DNA of 14,599 nt from Coriobacteriia bacterium. GTDB taxonomy: Bacteria; Actinomycetota; Coriobacteriia; WRKU01; WQUG01. The stretch is taken from contig WREJ01000009.1 of NCBI GenBank assembly GCA_009779395.1, positions 1 to 14,599 of the forward strand, given 5' to 3'. Made by a program: the position numbers and the translations under genes. Below are positions 13,066-14,599 of the stretch, piece after piece (position 1 is the first letter of the stretch; each line of letters starts with the position of its first letter). The notes beneath the pieces were generated by a model that was given only the letters and a program-made list of their open reading frames with translations, did no database searches and was not told the origin of the DNA.

Positions 13066-14599
13066 ATGACCGCCAGAACTCGAAATTCAACGGGGGGGGG
13101 GGGGGCCCTCGAGAAAATCCAATTTCGCGCTAGTTCTCGGAGCAATTTTTCTTTTGGTACTTCCCTTTGCAGCAGCAGCAAATTCAAGTGCAATTCAATC
13201 GGTCATTACTCCTGTGCTCACACAGGTTCAAACACTATTTTCCGCAGCAGATGATGTATTTGTGCCAAATGAAGCACCAGCTGTAGCGGCAAGTGGTATT
13301 TCACCCTTCAGTGCTTCAAATATCCGCCTCGAAGCAACAACTTTTTCTGCAGGGTTTACTCACTCCCTTGCGCTGCACTCAAATGGCACGCTCTGGGCAT
13401 GGGGAAGTAACGGAAATGGTAGAACAGGACTGGGTACTATAACAGGCAATCAACTAACACCTGCCCAAGTAGGCACTGCTGCTAACTGGACACAGGTGTC
13501 TGCAGGAAATAATTTTTCCCTTGCTCTGCGATCAGGTGGTACGCTCTGGTCATGGGGAAGTAACGCAGATGGCGTAACAGGACTGGGTACAACAGTAGGC
13601 AATCAACTAACACCGGAACAGGTAGGTACTGCCGCTAATTGGACAGCGGTGTCTGCAGGATCGGAACACTCCCTTGCTATCAGGTCAGATGGCACGCTCT
13701 GGGCATGGGGACAGAACACAGGTGGCAGAACAGGACTGGGTGTGTTACTAGGCACTGAGACAACACCGGTACAGGTAGGAACTGCTACTAACTGGGCACA
13801 TGTGTCTGCAGGGCAAACCCACTCCCTTGCTGTTAGATCAGATGGTACACTCTGGGCATGGGGATCTCACACAAATGGCGTAACAGGTCTCGGTACATCA
13901 TCAGGCAATCAAACAACACCAGCACAGGTAGGTACTGCCACTAATTGGTCAGCTGTGTCTGCAGGAAGTGCTCACTCGCTTGCTATCAGAGCAGATGGCA
14001 CGCTCTGGTCATGGGGATCTAATGTAGGTGGCAGAACAGGACTCGGTGCAACAACTGGCACTCAAACAACACCGGTACAGGTAGGTACTGCCACTGACTG
14101 GACAACGCTTTCTGCAGGAAATGCTCACTCCATTGCTATCAGATCAGATGGCACGCTGTGGTCATGGGGATCTAACACAGTTGGCAGAACAGGACTAGGT
14201 ACTACAATTGGCAGTCAAACAACACCGATACAGGTAGGTAGTGCCACTGATTGGACTTTAGCTGATGCTGGTACTGCTGGCAGTCACTCACTTGGCATGA
14301 GAACAAATGGCGATCTGTGGGGATGGGGATATAACGTTAATGGTCAGATAGGTCTCAACGACATCGGCGATCGCACTGTTCCCACCCTCATAGGTAGCGG
14401 CTTTGAAACAGGACTTGAACGTGATTTTGAACCACCTACAATAGAAAACATCGCACCACAGGGTAGTGGTGTAGCGACTACGACAGCACAGATAGTTATC
14501 ACCTTTGACCAGGCAATGCATACAGAAAGCCTAGGAACAGTAAGGCTGAACAACACAGAACTCGACTTAACGCATGCAGTATGGACAGAAAATGACACA
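13066..14599 (+). CDS. Secreted RCC1-repeat/Ig-like surface protein, phase-variable, OFF in this sequence, 3' end missing
   Basis: From ATG 13066 nine codons (MTARTRNST) lead into 14 consecutive G. In the sequence as given the start frame then runs to a TGA at 13252-13254, a 62-residue product of no recognisable character. The frame one base over is open from before the tract to the window edge. It encodes RKSNFALVLGAIFLLVLPFAAAA (charged n-region, hydrophobic core, Ala-rich cleavage site, a clear signal peptide), a short linker, seven RCC1-type repeats and a Big_5/SbsA-like Ig domain (PPTIENIAPQGSG...VITFDQAM). That frame has no usable start after the upstream TGA at 13067-13069. With 13 or 16 G the two halves join. 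RCC1 repeats form beta-propellers; in a secreted bacterial protein an adhesin-like role is likely but unproven. Composition is more AT-rich than the preceding operon. A pseudogene or a homopolymer sequencing error are the alternatives. Confidence 0.85.
13092..13105 (+). repeat. Poly-G tract (14 G), candidate phase-variation switch
   Basis: Fourteen consecutive G lie 26 nt after the A of the ATG and just before the signal peptide of the RCC1 gene. Tracts this long change length by slipped-strand mispairing at high rates. With 13 or 16 G the start codon is in frame with the secreted protein; with 14 it ends at 13254; with 15 it hits TAG within nine codons of the tract. No comparable homopolymer was noticed elsewhere in the window. 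Confidence 0.95.
13385..14402 (+). repeat. Seven tandem RCC1-type repeats, exact 153-bp period
   Basis: The motif G-T/D-L-W-x-W-G starts at 13385, 13538, 13691, 13844, 13997, 14150 and 14309. The first five intervals are exactly 153 bp and the last is 159. Each 51-residue unit reads GTLWxWGSNxxGxTGLG...TPxQVGTAxxWxxVSAG...HSLAIRSDG, the RCC1 blade pattern of tryptophan, glycine and HSLAL. Seven units match a seven-bladed propeller. DNA identity between units is high by eye, so unequal recombination could alter copy number. Confidence 0.9.

Noticed and set aside
13081..13115. Poly-G plus CTCGAG as a cloning or adaptor artefact
   Set aside because: Flanking sequence on both sides is natural and matching: promoter and start upstream, signal peptide downstream in one frame. 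A homopolymer length error remains possible.
13066..13254. The 62-residue start-frame product through the poly-G tract taken as a real small protein
   Set aside because: After the G run it has no hydrophobic or motif structure and is simply the out-of-frame reading of the signal peptide region.

Overview
The window looks like a chromosomal segment of an actinobacterium of moderate GC content. The strongest evidence is the contiguous block mfd, a SurA-N-like membrane protein, eno, ftsB/divIC-like and DUF501; DUF501 beside a septum-formation initiator downstream of enolase is a classic actinobacterial neighbourhood. A host-associated actinobacterium (Coriobacteriia, Bifidobacterium-like or a small Micrococcales) is plausible, but I cannot settle the class. 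Every supported gene is on the + strand.

Layout. 1-273: 3' end of a gene with a GyrI-like effector-binding domain, probably a MerR-type regulator. 302-2636: murB followed 1 nt later by a CNNM/CBS (CorC/HlyC family) membrane protein. 2633-3034: a small protein resembling the N-terminal domain of cyanophycin synthetase, which has no normal start codon. 3012-3098: a promoter and a strong intrinsic hairpin terminator that can also fold another way. 3117-3204: tRNA-Leu(CAG). 3279-4841: a D-aminoacylase-type amidohydrolase. 4880-8200: mfd with a promoter that predicts a leaderless mRNA. 8201-8368: a long leader with three 14-bp direct repeats and a possible 16-codon peptide. 8369-12927: a probable operon of SurA-N-like protein, enolase (TAAATG junction), an RsmA-like methyltransferase fold, FtsB/DivIC-like protein and DUF501 protein.

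12928-14599 differs in character: more AT-rich, repeat-rich, and encoding a secreted surface protein. It begins with a promoter, a Shine-Dalgarno site and a start codon. Nine codons into the gene lies a run of 14 G. Beyond the run, one open frame encodes a signal peptide, seven RCC1-type repeats (six intervals of exactly 153 bp, then one of 159 bp) and the start of a bacterial Ig-like domain, leaving the window open. The start codon is out of frame with this protein by one base; 13 or 16 G would join them. This is the pattern of a phase-variable contingency locus captured in the OFF state, and it is the main discovery here.

The genes before 12928 are mostly housekeeping (peptidoglycan precursor synthesis, transcription-coupled repair, glycolysis, division). 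The RCC1 gene follows DUF501, where many actinobacteria carry ppx, and looks like an accessory, switchable cell-surface module attached to that core block.
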